40,379 bases of DNA from Butyrivibrio sp. INlla16 (GTDB lineage: Bacteria; Bacillota; Clostridia; Lachnospirales; Lachnospiraceae), in NCBI RefSeq assembly GCF_900104155.1, contig NZ_FMYB01000042.1, positions 1-40,379 of the forward strand. The letters are read 5' to 3'. The notes below the pieces were generated by a model, which was given only the letters and a program-made list of their open reading frames with translations, did not search any database and was not told where the DNA came from. Made by a program: the position numbers and the translations under genes. Shown here piece after piece: positions 7,413-15,611 of the stretch. The stretch's first letter is position 1, and each line of letters begins with the position of its first letter.

Positions 7413-8617
7413 CTCCTGGTAAACGGGAACATATCAACCGGTATGATTCGCTCCGCTTTGTAACCATTCTTGGTTATAATCTCCAGGTCATTTGCAAGAG
7501 AATCGGGGCTGCAGGAAATATATACAACACGGTCGGGATTCAGCTTGAACATAGAGCCGAGGAAAATATCGGTTGAACCTGAACGCGGCGGATCCATGAA
7601 GACAATATCTGCGTGATCTCCCGCCTCTGCCATCTGCACCATGAACTTGCTGGCGTCATTTTCATATACCGTGATATTCTTAATTTCATTCATTTTTGCA
7701 TTTAATCTTGCATCACGAACAGCATCCTTGTTGATTTCCACACTGATAACTTCACCGGCCTTCGGGCTTGCAATAATACCAATAGTTCCAACGCCGCAGT
7801 AGCAGTCAAGGACTGTCTCTTTTCCGGTAAGTCCCGCAAGTTCAACCGCTTTGGAATAAAGCTTCTCTGTCTGAACAGGGTTAACCTGATAGAAGGACTT
7901 GGGTGAAATCTTGAATTTCATGCCGCATACGGTATCGTAGATAAAGCCGGGTCCGTAGATTGCCTTCTCTTTATCGCCGAGAATCATGCTTGTATGCTTA
8001 TCATTGACGTTAATAACAATTGTTGTTATTTCCGGATGTTCTTTCAGCAATGCCTTCACGAAATTGTTCTTCGAAGGAAGAATCGGCGATGTCAACACAA
8101 GAACTACCATTATCTCTCCGGTATTGTGTCCAACTCTTATAAGAACATGTCTGAACAGGCCAAATCCGTTGTCCTCATCATAAGTTTTAATCTTGAAGGA
8201 CTTGAGCATTCCTCGGATGGTTGCAATAATAGCATCTGCTTTTTCATTCTCAAGATAGCATGCGTCAACAGGGACTACATCATGAGTCCCTTCTTTATAT
8301 ATTCCGGATACAGGATTACCCTTTCTGTCATGAGTGAAAACCGCATGAACTTTACATCTGTAATGCTCCGGATGTTCCATCTCCATGAAGGGCTCAACTT
8401 TTCCATATTTTCCGATAAGTTCTTCAACTCTTTTGTGCTTTCTTTTGATCTGCTCTTTGTAGGGCACGTCGATCATCTGACAGCCGCCGCACTTTTTGGA
8501 AACAGGACACTTGCTGGGTGCCTTTTTGACAGAAGGCTTCTTAGCAGCACCGGCTCCTTTGGGCGTAAAGCGACGTTTAGTTGTTTCGTTCTTTCTTGGT
8601 GTATTATCTTTATTCAT
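7352..8617 (-). CDS. rlmD: 23S rRNA (uracil-5-)-methyltransferase RlmD/RumA family
   Basis: SAM-dependent RNA uracil-C5 methyltransferase, 421 residues. The N-terminal iron-sulfur cysteines are C37, C43 and C46 (CPVSKKCGGC) with a fourth in PVDACYLE. The SAM motif is DCYCGVGTIG, the motif II region is MDPPRSGS, and the catalytic Cys lies in ISCSPDSLAND. A basic tail precedes the cluster and no clear TRAM domain is seen. The usual family end (ETVVLL plus a few residues) is followed by an extra tail that probably comes from the integrated element. A GAGGG contributed by the upstream REP-like repeat acts as the ribosome-binding site. Confidence 0.9.
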   Translation of the reverse strand: MNKDNTPRKNETTKRRFTPKGAGAAKKPSVKKAPSKCPVSKKCGGCQMIDVPYKEQIKRKHKRVEELIGKYGKVEPFMEMEHPEHYRCKVHAVFTHDRKGNPVSGIYKEGTHDVVPVDACYLENEKADAIIATIRGMLKSFKIKTYDEDNGFGLFRHVLIRVGHNTGEIMVVLVLTSPILPSKNNFVKALLKEHPEITTIVINVNDKHTSMILGDKEKAIYGPGFIYDTVCGMKFKISPKSFYQVNPVQTEKLYSKAVELAGLTGKETVLDCYCGVGTIGIIASPKAGEVISVEINKDAVRDARLNAKMNEIKNITVYENDASKFMVQMAEAGDHADIVFMDPPRSGSTDIFLGSMFKLNPDRVVYISCSPDSLANDLEIITKNGYKAERIIPVDMFPFTRSIETVVLLQRMPSKNPISKS

Positions 8618-8623
8618 TATTTA

Positions 8624-8672
8624 TACCCTCATGCGTCAGCTTCGCTGACACCTTCTCCCTTAGGGAGAAGGC
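8624..8672 (-). repeat. REP-like double-hairpin repeat, copy 1
   Basis: Two small hairpins in tandem: GTCAGC/GCTGAC (loop TTC) and CCTTCTCCC/GGGAGAAGG. Related copies lie at 30799-30878 and 37431-37515. The copy ends (minus strand) with GATGAGGG-like sequence, here CATGAGGG, directly before the rlmD start. Confidence 0.8.
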
Positions 8673-8695
8673 ACAAATATCTCTTTTTTAGTCTG

Positions 8696-8719
8696 AAAAA
8701 CCTCCGGCTATTCCGGAGG
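8696..8719 (-). terminator. intrinsic terminator of the 105-residue gene
   Basis: On the minus strand CCTCCGG and CCGGAGG form a stem around AATAG, followed by TTTTT, eight bases after the stop codon of the gene. Confidence 0.85.
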
Positions 8720-8726
8720 TCTGACA

Positions 8727-9044
8727 TTATTTCTTCTTGGGTTTGTTCTTACTGTTTCTGCCTCTTCTATCGCCAAAATCTCTGATCTTGACATCCTCAA
8801 GACCGGAAACAAGCTCCATAGCACGCTCAACATCTGCTCTGTTGATACGGATTGTACACATAATTTTATCCTTATCAGATCCGAACAGACGCTGCAGGAA
8901 GCTCTTGTCCTGCCAGTCAATGTAGTAAGAAATACGGTTCGCCAGGAAACGCTCTTCTAATATTCTCTTGCTCTCTTTGCTGTAAACTCTGCAAAAAGAA
9001 ACTTCATTATTAAACACCTGATCATTTTGTATAATAGATGACAT
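8727..9044 (-). CDS. conserved-looking 105-residue protein, unknown function
   Basis: A soluble protein (starts MSSIIQNDQ) with an alpha-beta pattern: a strand, helix (KESKRILEERFLANRI), strand (SYYIDW), and a second half with CTIRINRADVERAMELV, then a basic RGRNSKNKPKKK tail. The half with a helix-strand repeat faintly resembles the DUF2007 putative signal-transducing fold, which I cannot confirm. The ATG was taken as the start because upstream residues lie between ribosome-binding site and ATG, although the GAGAGGA is rather far (12 bases). It has its own terminator and is probably monocistronic. Confidence 0.65.
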   Translation of the reverse strand: MSSIIQNDQVFNNEVSFCRVYSKESKRILEERFLANRISYYIDWQDKSFLQRLFGSDKDKIMCTIRINRADVERAMELVSGLEDVKIRDFGDRRGRNSKNKPKKK

Positions 9045-9293
9045 AAATCGTTCAAATCCTCTCAATCTATCTGAAATCCACTATATTTTACACTAGCCCA
9101 ATCATGTTTGTAAATAACACTTCAGAACATTCGCAAAACCGCTTATTTTTACACATTCTTTATAGTGTTAATGGTCTTTTCATTTGAAAAATCAGGGGTA
9201 TGGGTGTAAAAATAAAGTAGGAGTAGTATACAAACAGCATGGATGCTGTTTTTCCGGGTGTCTATAGCCCCGAAGATCAAAGGAGTGATGTAT

Positions 9294-10088
9294 ATGGGAA
9301 TAAACGTTAACATGGATTATTCCACCCTATTTAGCAGTATGTCCGGTAGTTCTTCATCGACCAACTTCATGTCCGGACTGTCAAGTATGCTTTCCGATTA
9401 CTCCTCCATCAAAAACGGAAGTTATGGAAAGCTGGTTTCAGCATATTACAAGAAAATAGACAGCGAAAAAGCAGATTCTACAGATAAAACCGAAAAAGAA
9501 TCCACACGACAGACCACCGAGACCGAAAAGTCCAAAGCCGCAGAAAAAAAACAATACTCAGCTATTTCATCCAATGCTAAGGATGTTGCATCAAAACTTG
9601 ATACTCTGTCCAAGACCGGCGACAACTCTGTTTTCGAAAAGACGTGGCAGACTGTCAAGGATGAGGATGGTACTGAATCAAAAGTTTACGACTATGACAT
9701 GTCAAAAATATCAAGTGCCGTTTCAAATTTTGTAAGCAGCTATAATAAGCTTATTGATTCCACCGGAGATATTTCTGATGTAACAACAGATACAAGAGCA
9801 AGCTATCTCGGAAAGATAACCAATTCCTATAAGAGTGAGCTCTCCTCAATAGGAATCAGCATCAAAGATGATGGCAAGCTCTCGCTCGACAAAGATAAAC
9901 TTAAAGCTGCAGGAGCAGAAGCCACACAGAATATATTTACCCAGAAAGCAGGCTTTGGTTATAAAGTATCTCAGGCTGCAACAAGTCTTGAGACCTCCGC
10001 TTCAAGAGCAGCTTCAAGCTCTTCAACCTACTCAAAGACAGGAACCATGAATTCGGATCTATCCTCTATTTTGGATTCCTTTATCTGA
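9294..10088 (+). CDS. FliD C-terminus-like protein, solitary
   Basis: A Ser-rich 264-residue protein. Residues about 145-215 (VSSYNKLIDSTGDI to SIGISIKDDGKLSLDKDKLKAA) match the pattern of the C-terminal domain of the flagellar filament cap FliD: a helical start, a 'GIS-x-xDGKLSLD' turn, and a helical end. The N-terminal half is low-complexity Ser/Thr/Lys and has no signal peptide, which fits export through the flagellar apparatus if it is exported. The ATG at 9294 was chosen because AAGGAG lies 8 bases upstream. No flagellar neighbours are present. It could be a cap-like or adhesin-like protein; assignment is by similarity only. Confidence 0.55.
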   Translation: MGINVNMDYSTLFSSMSGSSSSTNFMSGLSSMLSDYSSIKNGSYGKLVSAYYKKIDSEKADSTDKTEKESTRQTTETEKSKAAEKKQYSAISSNAKDVASKLDTLSKTGDNSVFEKTWQTVKDEDGTESKVYDYDMSKISSAVSNFVSSYNKLIDSTGDISDVTTDTRASYLGKITNSYKSELSSIGISIKDDGKLSLDKDKLKAAGAEATQNIFTQKAGFGYKVSQAATSLETSASRAASSSSTYSKTGTMNSDLSSILDSFI

Positions 10089-10127
10089 TGAATGGTGAAC
10101 GTTCGCCGAAAGGCGTACTTAAGAATA

Positions 10128-10162
10128 GCCGCCGCTATCGGCCTTATGGCTGATGCGGCGGC
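10128..10162. terminator. hairpin between convergent genes
   Basis: GCCGCCGC and GCGGCGGC pair, extended by an inner GGCC/GGCT stem. A modest T-rich stretch follows on the plus strand. It is placed between the FliD-like gene and the convergent GH3-like gene and could serve both. Confidence 0.65.
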
Positions 10163-10190
10163 ATTTGATTGTCCATATTTTATAATAAAA

Positions 10191-11483
10191 TTACTGACCT
10201 GAGGTAATCTCCTCAACACGGTTAGCATATTTCACTCTGTATACTCTGCGAAGAGATTCATTTATTCTCTCCTCACTTATCGTACCGTTCTGTACTGCTG
10301 CAAGTACTCCCTGATAAGCATCAACAAAATCCGCAGGAAGGAAGATCATATCCGCACCTGCCTGGATAGCTGCTACAGCTGCATCTGCAGAGGAATATCT
10401 GTCTGCAAGATCTGAAAGTGAATCGGTAATTATTATTCCGTCAAATCCAAGCTGCCCTCTAAGAAGATCCTGTACAACAACAGAGCTGAGACATGAAGGT
10501 GTTTCATCACCGGTGATTCCCATTGAAGGTGCAGTACATACCATTATCATGCTTGCACCGGCGTCAATTCCTGCCCTGAAGGGGCTAAGTGCATCCTGAA
10601 GTCCTTCTATGGAATTCCCGCTGTTTATAGTCTCCGGGAAATACTGAAGTCCTGCGGATACCCCAAAGGACTGAAGTCCCTCAACGGTTTTTGCAACCAT
10701 CGCTGAAACGTTCTGCGGATCAGTACCGAATGATGTGCCTGAATCAGTCAGATTGGCATTTACGCCAACATTCAGATTAAAACCGTAGGCATTGAGATAG
10801 TCTGCAACTCTTGAAGCAGTATTATAAGCCTCATCGGCGTTACCGGAAGCCCCAAGCTCTGTGGGAGACGCCACCGGATCAAGCCCAAGTCCGTTTGCCA
10901 CAAGGCTCTTCTCTCCGCCAACCTCTGTGGTTGATATGAAAAGCGGGTACTTGCTCATTGATGCTGTAGAGCTGAGCATATCCTTGATCTGAGCCTCATC
11001 CTTGATGTTCTTGGTTACATAGAAAAGTCCACCGACTGCATACTGAGAAAGTGCATCCTGCGTAGCTGTACCGGCCTTGACTACAGCATCCGAGCCTGTA
11101 AGCTGCTCGGGTGATACCATAAATAGGCCTGCCACTCTGTCCTCAAGCGGCATCTCGGAAATGCAGGTATCCACAATATTATCAAGCATAGCGTCAGTAC
11201 TCTGAACCTCTGATTCAGTAATATTCTCCTCAGGAGAAGCCACTGCTGCCTGCTCTGCTCCCACCTGCTTAGCTTCAGCCACTGCCTCCTCCACTGAAGC
11301 ATTATAGTCCTTAACGGCCTTCACGATGCTATTAACGCCAAGAAAGGCGGCTGAAACAACAGAAACACCCAAAACACCGGTTATAACATAGGCTGTAACC
11401 TGTGCCTTGATCCTGCGTTGTCTCCTAAGCTCTCTGCGAACATCTCTTTCAGAACCGTTACTTATATTCATTTTGTCTTCCAT
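10191..11483 (-). CDS. membrane-anchored GH3-like protein (NagZ-related), catalytic motifs altered
   Basis: A 430-residue protein with a short basic cytoplasmic start, one membrane segment (about 32-52), a charged linker, then a glycoside hydrolase family 3 N-terminal barrel (about 110-420). Family landmarks remain: TEVGGE for the usual DQEGG, a LNVGVNANL strand, FGTDPQNVSAMV, and GFDGIIITDSLSDL with the nucleophile-type Asp. The KHFPGHGDT loop that carries the acid/base histidine of NagZ is replaced by QYFPETINS. The enzyme may be inactive or have a changed mechanism. GGAGG lies just upstream of the ATG. It is the only gene downstream of the non-coding region that follows glyA. Confidence 0.75.
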   Translation of the reverse strand: MEDKMNISNGSERDVRRELRRQRRIKAQVTAYVITGVLGVSVVSAAFLGVNSIVKAVKDYNASVEEAVAEAKQVGAEQAAVASPEENITESEVQSTDAMLDNIVDTCISEMPLEDRVAGLFMVSPEQLTGSDAVVKAGTATQDALSQYAVGGLFYVTKNIKDEAQIKDMLSSTASMSKYPLFISTTEVGGEKSLVANGLGLDPVASPTELGASGNADEAYNTASRVADYLNAYGFNLNVGVNANLTDSGTSFGTDPQNVSAMVAKTVEGLQSFGVSAGLQYFPETINSGNSIEGLQDALSPFRAGIDAGASMIMVCTAPSMGITGDETPSCLSSVVVQDLLRGQLGFDGIIITDSLSDLADRYSSADAAVAAIQAGADMIFLPADFVDAYQGVLAAVQNGTISEERINESLRRVYRVKYANRVEEITSGQ

Positions 11484-11624
11484 ATATCCTCCCCATGGAA
11501 AATCCCCTAAAAAACTTAGATTTAGTATATCATACTAAAACCACAATTTCTACCACTTTGGAAGATGTTGGACACAAAATATTGTAGAATTATGTAGAAG
11601 ACCACCATAAACGCTAGAGATGGA

Positions 11625-11735
11625 ATTTTGCTTGCAAAATACCTGCGCCGAGCGCAGTTGCCGAAGGCAACAAATTCAATATGCGCTCGTGTGCATAATT
11701 CCCTTATTCGTTTTGCGCAGCAAAACGAATAAGGG
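11625..11735. repeat. cluster of inverted repeats
   Basis: In order: ATTTTGC/GCAAAAT (11625-11640); CGAGCGCA/TGCGCTCG (11649-11656 with 11682-11689), enclosing GTTGCC/GGCAAC (11657-11671); and a perfect 16-bp inverted repeat with a three-base spacer (11701-11735, arms CCCTTATTCGTTTTGC and its complement). The AAGGG at 11731-11735 is shared with the adjacent terminator stem, so the two hairpins exclude each other. Confidence 0.7.
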
Positions 11736-11766
11736 CGGATGCATTTCTATCTATGCATTCGCCCTT
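11724..11766 (-). terminator. terminator of the candidate RNA
   Basis: Arms AAGGGCGAATGCAT and ATGCATCCGCCCTT (one mismatch, 8-base loop) are followed on the minus strand by TTATTCGTTTT. Its 3' arm overlaps the start of the adjacent perfect inverted repeat, so the structures compete. Confidence 0.7.
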
Positions 11767-12094
11767 ACTCATGTTCAAATTGTGTTTCGTTGTCCAATGG
11801 ACTTTCCTCCACTTTCTCAACTCTGCCCGTTCCATTAACCTTTGCACTCGTATGCTGTGACGGATGATACGACGATCATGCTAAACGCCACCATGTCATG
11901 TACTAAGACTCGTTGTGATGGAAATTCACTATTGTTTGTGGTGTTAAATAGTTCGGCGGTCTGTACCTTCCTTTCCGAAAAATTTAATAACTAAGAATTA
12001 GAGTAAAAACTTAAGTTCCCTTTGGACCGTACCTCCATTTCTTTCAGCACCCTGCTGAATTCTCTGAAAGAAGTTTTCTCTTTCTCTTATCTTT
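11727..12094 (-). ncRNA. candidate structured non-coding RNA, about 370 nt
   Basis: A transcript is predicted from a consensus promoter (12101-12129) to an intrinsic terminator (11724-11766), with no ORF above about 20 codons having a ribosome-binding site. It can form several stems: TTCAGC/GCTGAA near the 5' end (12043-12059), and nested GTTG/CAAC and TGGA/TCCA near 11788-11821. The 5' hairpin with AGAGA and GGGTG looks like part of a T-box Stem I, but the T-box sequence is absent. A GAGGAAAGTCC near 11799-11809 recalls RNase P, but the other conserved blocks are missing. The class is unknown. Confidence 0.5.
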
Positions 12095-12100
12095 AATCGT

Positions 12101-12129
12101 AGTATACACATGCCGGATATAATTGTCAA
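12101..12129 (-). promoter_or_regulatory. consensus vegetative promoter for the candidate RNA
   Basis: TTGACA, 17 bases, TATACT on the minus strand. A perfect -35 and near-perfect -10 with optimal spacing, in a region with no gene start within 600 bases downstream. Confidence 0.8.
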
Positions 12130-12272
12130 TACATTTTTAAAAAAATATTTTTGATATTAGATTATTCCGTATAAAAATATCGATTATCTGATAAATTGTT
12201 TGTAATAGCCGTAATATTTGCACAATTCAAAATACCGAATTCTCTTCTCGAAATAAAGTATAAAATCAAAAG

Positions 12273-12311
12273 AAAAAAGCTGGCCCTAAATATAAAAATT
12301 TAAGGTCAGCT
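12273..12311 (-). terminator. intrinsic terminator of glyA
   Basis: Minus-strand AGCTGACCTTAAAT pairs with ATTTAGGGCCAGCT (one mismatch, one wobble) and is followed by TTTTTT. It lies about 20 bases after the glyA stop. Confidence 0.85.
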
Positions 12312-12331
12312 CTAATATTTTGCTAAATTTT

Positions 12332-13570
12332 TTATATAAGCGGATATTTTGCAGTCAATTCTTTGATGATTGCTCTTGCCTCATCATTTTTCTCGCCTTT
12401 TCCTTTGATTACGATTGAAATTGCTTCCGCAATTTTATCCATATCCTCCTCGTTCATTCCGCGGGTAGTAACTGCAGGAGTTCCGAGTCTGATACCGCTT
12501 GTAACAAAGGGAGACTGCTTTTCATTGGGTATTGTATTCTTGTTTGCAGTGATGTGTGCATCATCAAGCCATGCCTCAACATCCTTACCTGTGAGATCAA
12601 AATTGGTAAGATCGATAAGCATGAGGTGGTTGTCTGTACCGCCCGAAACGATCTTAACACCTCTGCTCATAAGGCCTTCACTGAGTGCCTTTGCATTTTT
12701 CACAATCTGCTGCTGATATTCCTTGAACTCGGGAGTAAGAGCTTCCTTGAAGCATACTGCCTTAGCAGCTACAACGTGCTCAAGCGGGCCACCCTGGATT
12801 CCGGGGAATACAGCCTTGTTGAACTTATACTTATCCTGAGCTTCCTGATTCCAGAGAATAAGTCCTCCTCTGGGTCCTCTTAAGGTCTTGTGAGTTGTGG
12901 TTGTAACAACATCAGCATACGGGAATGGGCTCGGATGAACGCCTGCTGCAACAAGTCCTGCAATATGAGCGATATCAGCCATAAGAACAGCACCGCAAAG
13001 ATCAGCTGCCTCACGGAACTTCGCAAAATCGATTGTTCTGCAGTATGCAGATGCACCTGCGATGATAAGCTTAGGCTGATGCTCCTTGGCAAGCCTCTTG
13101 ACCTCTTCATAATCGATGAAGCCATTCTCATCAACACCATAAGCCACTACATTGTAATATGTACCGGAGATATTAGCCGGGCTTCCGTGTGAAAGATGTC
13201 CGCCCTGACTGAGGTTCATACCGAGAATTGTGTCACCGGGCTTTAAGAGTGCAAACTGAACTGCGAGATTAGCCTGCGCTCCGGAATGAGGCTGAACATT
13301 TGCATAGTCACAATGGAAAAGCTCTTTTGCTCTGTCTCTTGCAATGTTCTCTACCTTATCTACTACATAGCATCCGCCGTAGTAACGTTTTCCCGGAAGG
13401 CCCTCCGCATACTTGTTGGTAAGGGGACTACCCATAGCTGCCATAACAGCCTTACTTACCCAGTTTTCAGATGCGATCAGCTCAATATGATCGTTCTGAC
13501 GCTCCATCTCCTCTACGATGAGGTCAGCGATCTCAGGATCGACATTTTTTACTTCATCCAATGAATACAT
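12332..13570 (-). CDS. glyA: serine hydroxymethyltransferase
   Basis: PLP enzyme that interconverts serine and glycine and supplies one-carbon units to tetrahydrofolate; cytoplasmic, 412 residues, full length. The PLP lysine is K228 in [16 protein letters not shown]. The folate/PLP pocket motifs [23 protein letters not shown] and DIAHIAGL are intact. A GGAGG site precedes the ATG. A promoter (13631-13659) and a terminator (12273-12311) make it a monocistronic unit. Confidence 0.97.
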   Translation of the reverse strand: MYSLDEVKNVDPEIADLIVEEMERQNDHIELIASENWVSKAVMAAMGSPLTNKYAEGLPGKRYYGGCYVVDKVENIARDRAKELFHCDYANVQPHSGAQANLAVQFALLKPGDTILGMNLSQGGHLSHGSPANISGTYYNVVAYGVDENGFIDYEEVKRLAKEHQPKLIIAGASAYCRTIDFAKFREAADLCGAVLMADIAHIAGLVAAGVHPSPFPYADVVTTTTHKTLRGPRGGLILWNQEAQDKYKFNKAVFPGIQGGPLEHVVAAKAVCFKEALTPEFKEYQQQIVKNAKALSEGLMSRGVKIVSGGTDNHLMLIDLTNFDLTGKDVEAWLDDAHITANKNTIPNEKQSPFVTSGIRLGTPAVTTRGMNEEDMDKIAEAISIVIKGKGEKNDEARAIIKELTAKYPLI

Positions 13571-13630
13571 ACCGGCATTTCCTCCACTTCGATAATTTGA
13601 CGTTTTAATGTGTTAAAGCAATTGTGAAGT

Positions 13631-13659
13631 ATCATAGCATATAATGATATAGGTGTCAA
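13631..13659 (-). promoter_or_regulatory. glyA promoter
   Basis: TTGACA, 17 bases, TATGAT on the minus strand, with the predicted start about 55 bases upstream of the glyA ATG. Confidence 0.8.
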
Positions 13660-13715
13660 AACAGAAATCATTTGATAAAATGAATAAGAGTTTTATTTCG
13701 GGAGCGTGTGAAATA

Positions 13716-14690
13716 ATGTTTTATTGTATAGTTAACCCTTCAGCAAGATCTGGTAATGGCAAAAATATCTACAACATTTTTGAGGAAAAGTGCAAGACTC
13801 TGGGGAAACCCTATAAGGTTGTCTTTACCAAGGGCCCCGGGCACGCCATGAGCGTTGTGAAGAAGCTTACTGAAAAGAAGATCGGTGAAGATTCTTCAGA
13901 GCCTATAAATATTGTTGTAATGGGTGGAGACGGCACCCTGAATGAAGTAATATCCGGCATTCAGGATTTTGACAGAGCGCGCCTCGGCGTTGTTCCGCTT
14001 GGATCCGGAAATGATTTTGTCCGCGATCTGGATTTTCCGAAAAATCCAGAAGACCTGATAGATCGAATTTTGAAGGAAGAAGTAGTAAGAAAGCTGGATA
14101 TAGGCAATGTTCATTATGATCATATGACAAAGACCTTCTCCAGACTTCACGATGAGAGAATCGCTTCCGACAGACGTTTTGATGTCAGTGCAGGAATAGG
14201 TTTTGACGCCGCGGTTTGTGAAGAAGCACTTTCTTCAAATACTAAGAATTTCCTGAACAGGCTGGGCCTTGGTAAACTCACCTACGGTTCGATTGCAATC
14301 AGGCAAATACTTCACGCCGATCAGCCCTCCTGTGATATTGAGACGGATGATAATCAACACATTCACATAGACCATCTCATTTTTGCAGCAGCCATGATCC
14401 ACCACTATGAAGGCGGCGGCTTTAAGTTCGCCCCGGATGCGGATCTGCAGGATGGCTATTTTGATCTCATTGCAGGCGGCGACATGAGCACATTTCGGAT
14501 CTTTAAAGCACTGCCCCTGGCCTTTTTCGGAAAACACTATGGTCAGAAAGGAATCCACCATATAAGAGCAAAGGAAATAAAAATCCGTACCGCTCTTCCT
14601 TTATGGGTTCATACCGACGGAGAGGTTTTATTAAAATCCGATGCTATTACGCTCACCTGTTTACAACAAAAACTGAGCCTTTTATCGTGA
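13716..14690 (+). CDS. diacylglycerol kinase family lipid kinase (YegS/DgkB-like)
   Basis: Soluble or membrane-associated lipid kinase, 324 residues. The catalytic domain begins with MFYCIVNPSARSGNGK. The nucleotide-binding GGDGTLNEV and PLGSGNDF motifs are intact, followed by the C-terminal beta-rich domain ending in WVHTDGE. The start at 13716 was chosen because family members begin at this point and a GGGAG lies upstream; an in-frame GTG 21 codons earlier falls inside the divergent glyA promoter. A short AT-rich hairpin and T-run follow the gene. The PAP2 phosphatase gene lies next, so a kinase/phosphatase pair acting on lipids is plausible. Confidence 0.88.
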   Translation: MFYCIVNPSARSGNGKNIYNIFEEKCKTLGKPYKVVFTKGPGHAMSVVKKLTEKKIGEDSSEPINIVVMGGDGTLNEVISGIQDFDRARLGVVPLGSGNDFVRDLDFPKNPEDLIDRILKEEVVRKLDIGNVHYDHMTKTFSRLHDERIASDRRFDVSAGIGFDAAVCEEALSSNTKNFLNRLGLGKLTYGSIAIRQILHADQPSCDIETDDNQHIHIDHLIFAAAMIHHYEGGGFKFAPDADLQDGYFDLIAGGDMSTFRIFKALPLAFFGKHYGQKGIHHIRAKEIKIRTALPLWVHTDGEVLLKSDAITLTCLQQKLSLLS

Positions 14691-14741
14691 AAAACGTATA
14701 GTATTTTATACTTTTTTTATAATTTTTGTACAGTTTTGTGT

Positions 14742-14770
14742 TTGATAAAAGATTTGCACTGCGATATAGT
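14742..14770 (+). promoter_or_regulatory. promoter of the PAP2 gene
   Basis: TTGATA, 17 bases, TATAGT on the plus strand, about 50 bases upstream of the ATG. Confidence 0.7.
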
Positions 14771-14820
14771 AGAAATCGGTAGTATTAGTTTGTTTCTATC
14801 ATTAAAAGGTGTATTTATTT

Positions 14821-15537
14821 ATGAAAAAGAGAACATCAAAGTGGTTTGACAAGCCTTGGACCAAAGAACGACTGGAAGATACCATCAGATGCCTCATACC
14901 GGTAATAATTTACGCATTTGTTTACTTCACATGGTTTTTCCATCTGGAAGGTACCAAGGAGTTACATTATACAGAAATTCACGCAGCTTTAGATGACAAG
15001 ATCCCGTTCCTGGAGATTTTCATCATCCCGTATTTGGGCTGGTTTGTTTATTGCTCATTCTTCTTCTTCCTGTTCCTGCTAATGTACGATATGGAAGACT
15101 TTTTCAAGAATGCAGCATTCTTCTTCACCGGAATGACGCTGTTTTTGATCATTTCATCTATCTGGCCCAATATACAGTATATGAGACCTGCGGTAATGCC
15201 GAGGGATAATATTTTTACACACATGATTCAGAATCTGTACAAAACAGATACGCCTACCAATCTCTGGCCCAGCATTCATGTGTACAACGCAATCGGCACA
15301 CACCTTGCTATTTCCAATTCCAAGCGTTTTGAGAAGTGGCTCAAGAACAGTTCTCTCGTCTTCTGCATACTGATCATTCTTTCAACAATGTTCATTAAGC
15401 AGCATTCGGTAATAGATGTTCTTGGAGGAATCATCTTTGCAGTATGTTCCAACCTGGTAGTATATAAGAGTGAACTTATCGTGAACGCATATCACCGTTT
15501 CGATGAAAGGCAAAAGACCAGAAGAGCGCTGCAGTAA
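14821..15537 (+). CDS. PAP2 family membrane phosphatase
   Basis: Membrane lipid phosphatase of the phosphatidate phosphatase/undecaprenyl-diphosphatase type, 238 residues with about six membrane segments. The conserved region reads LWPSIHVYNA (PSxH motif) and, later, KQHSVIDVLGG (motif III His and Asp). The KxxxxxxRP block of motif I is not obvious; YMRPAV may be its remnant. The ATG at 14821 lies 9 bases after AGGTG. The gene has its own promoter and a strong terminator. Confidence 0.85.
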   Translation: MKKRTSKWFDKPWTKERLEDTIRCLIPVIIYAFVYFTWFFHLEGTKELHYTEIHAALDDKIPFLEIFIIPYLGWFVYCSFFFFLFLLMYDMEDFFKNAAFFFTGMTLFLIISSIWPNIQYMRPAVMPRDNIFTHMIQNLYKTDTPTNLWPSIHVYNAIGTHLAISNSKRFEKWLKNSSLVFCILIILSTMFIKQHSVIDVLGGIIFAVCSNLVVYKSELIVNAYHRFDERQKTRRALQ

Positions 15538-15550
15538 ATTATAACAACAA

Positions 15551-15585
15551 TAAAAGCATGGCTTTGTAAAAACAGCCATGCTTTT
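15551..15585. terminator. bidirectional terminator between PAP2 and glycosyltransferase genes
   Basis: AAAAGCATGGCT and AGCCATGCTTTT form a 12-bp stem with a 9-base loop, with T-runs on both strands. It serves convergent genes. Confidence 0.9.
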
Positions 15586-15611
15586 TTATTTGAATTTGTA
15601 CTGCGACAGTT

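Noticed and set aside
7994..8785. Plus-strand frame of 263 codons opposite rlmD
   Set aside because: Mirror of the rlmD coding sequence; Cys- and Phe-rich with no family features.
11760..11821. GAGGAAAGTCC at about 11799-11809 as RNase P RNA
   Set aside because: It matches the first conserved block only. It lies near the 3' end of the predicted transcript, and the CACAGAA and CCCGGCTTA-type blocks are not present.
11881..11895. Small peptide MVAFSMIVVSSVTAYECKG within the candidate RNA
   Set aside because: No ribosome-binding site precedes its ATG and it overlaps predicted RNA stems; most likely a chance frame.
12041..12094. T-box leader for an aminoacyl-tRNA or amino-acid gene
   Set aside because: The AGAGA and GGGTG hairpin is suggestive, but the diagnostic TGGNACCGCG sequence is missing and no suitable gene follows. 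It is kept only as a possibility in the RNA entry.
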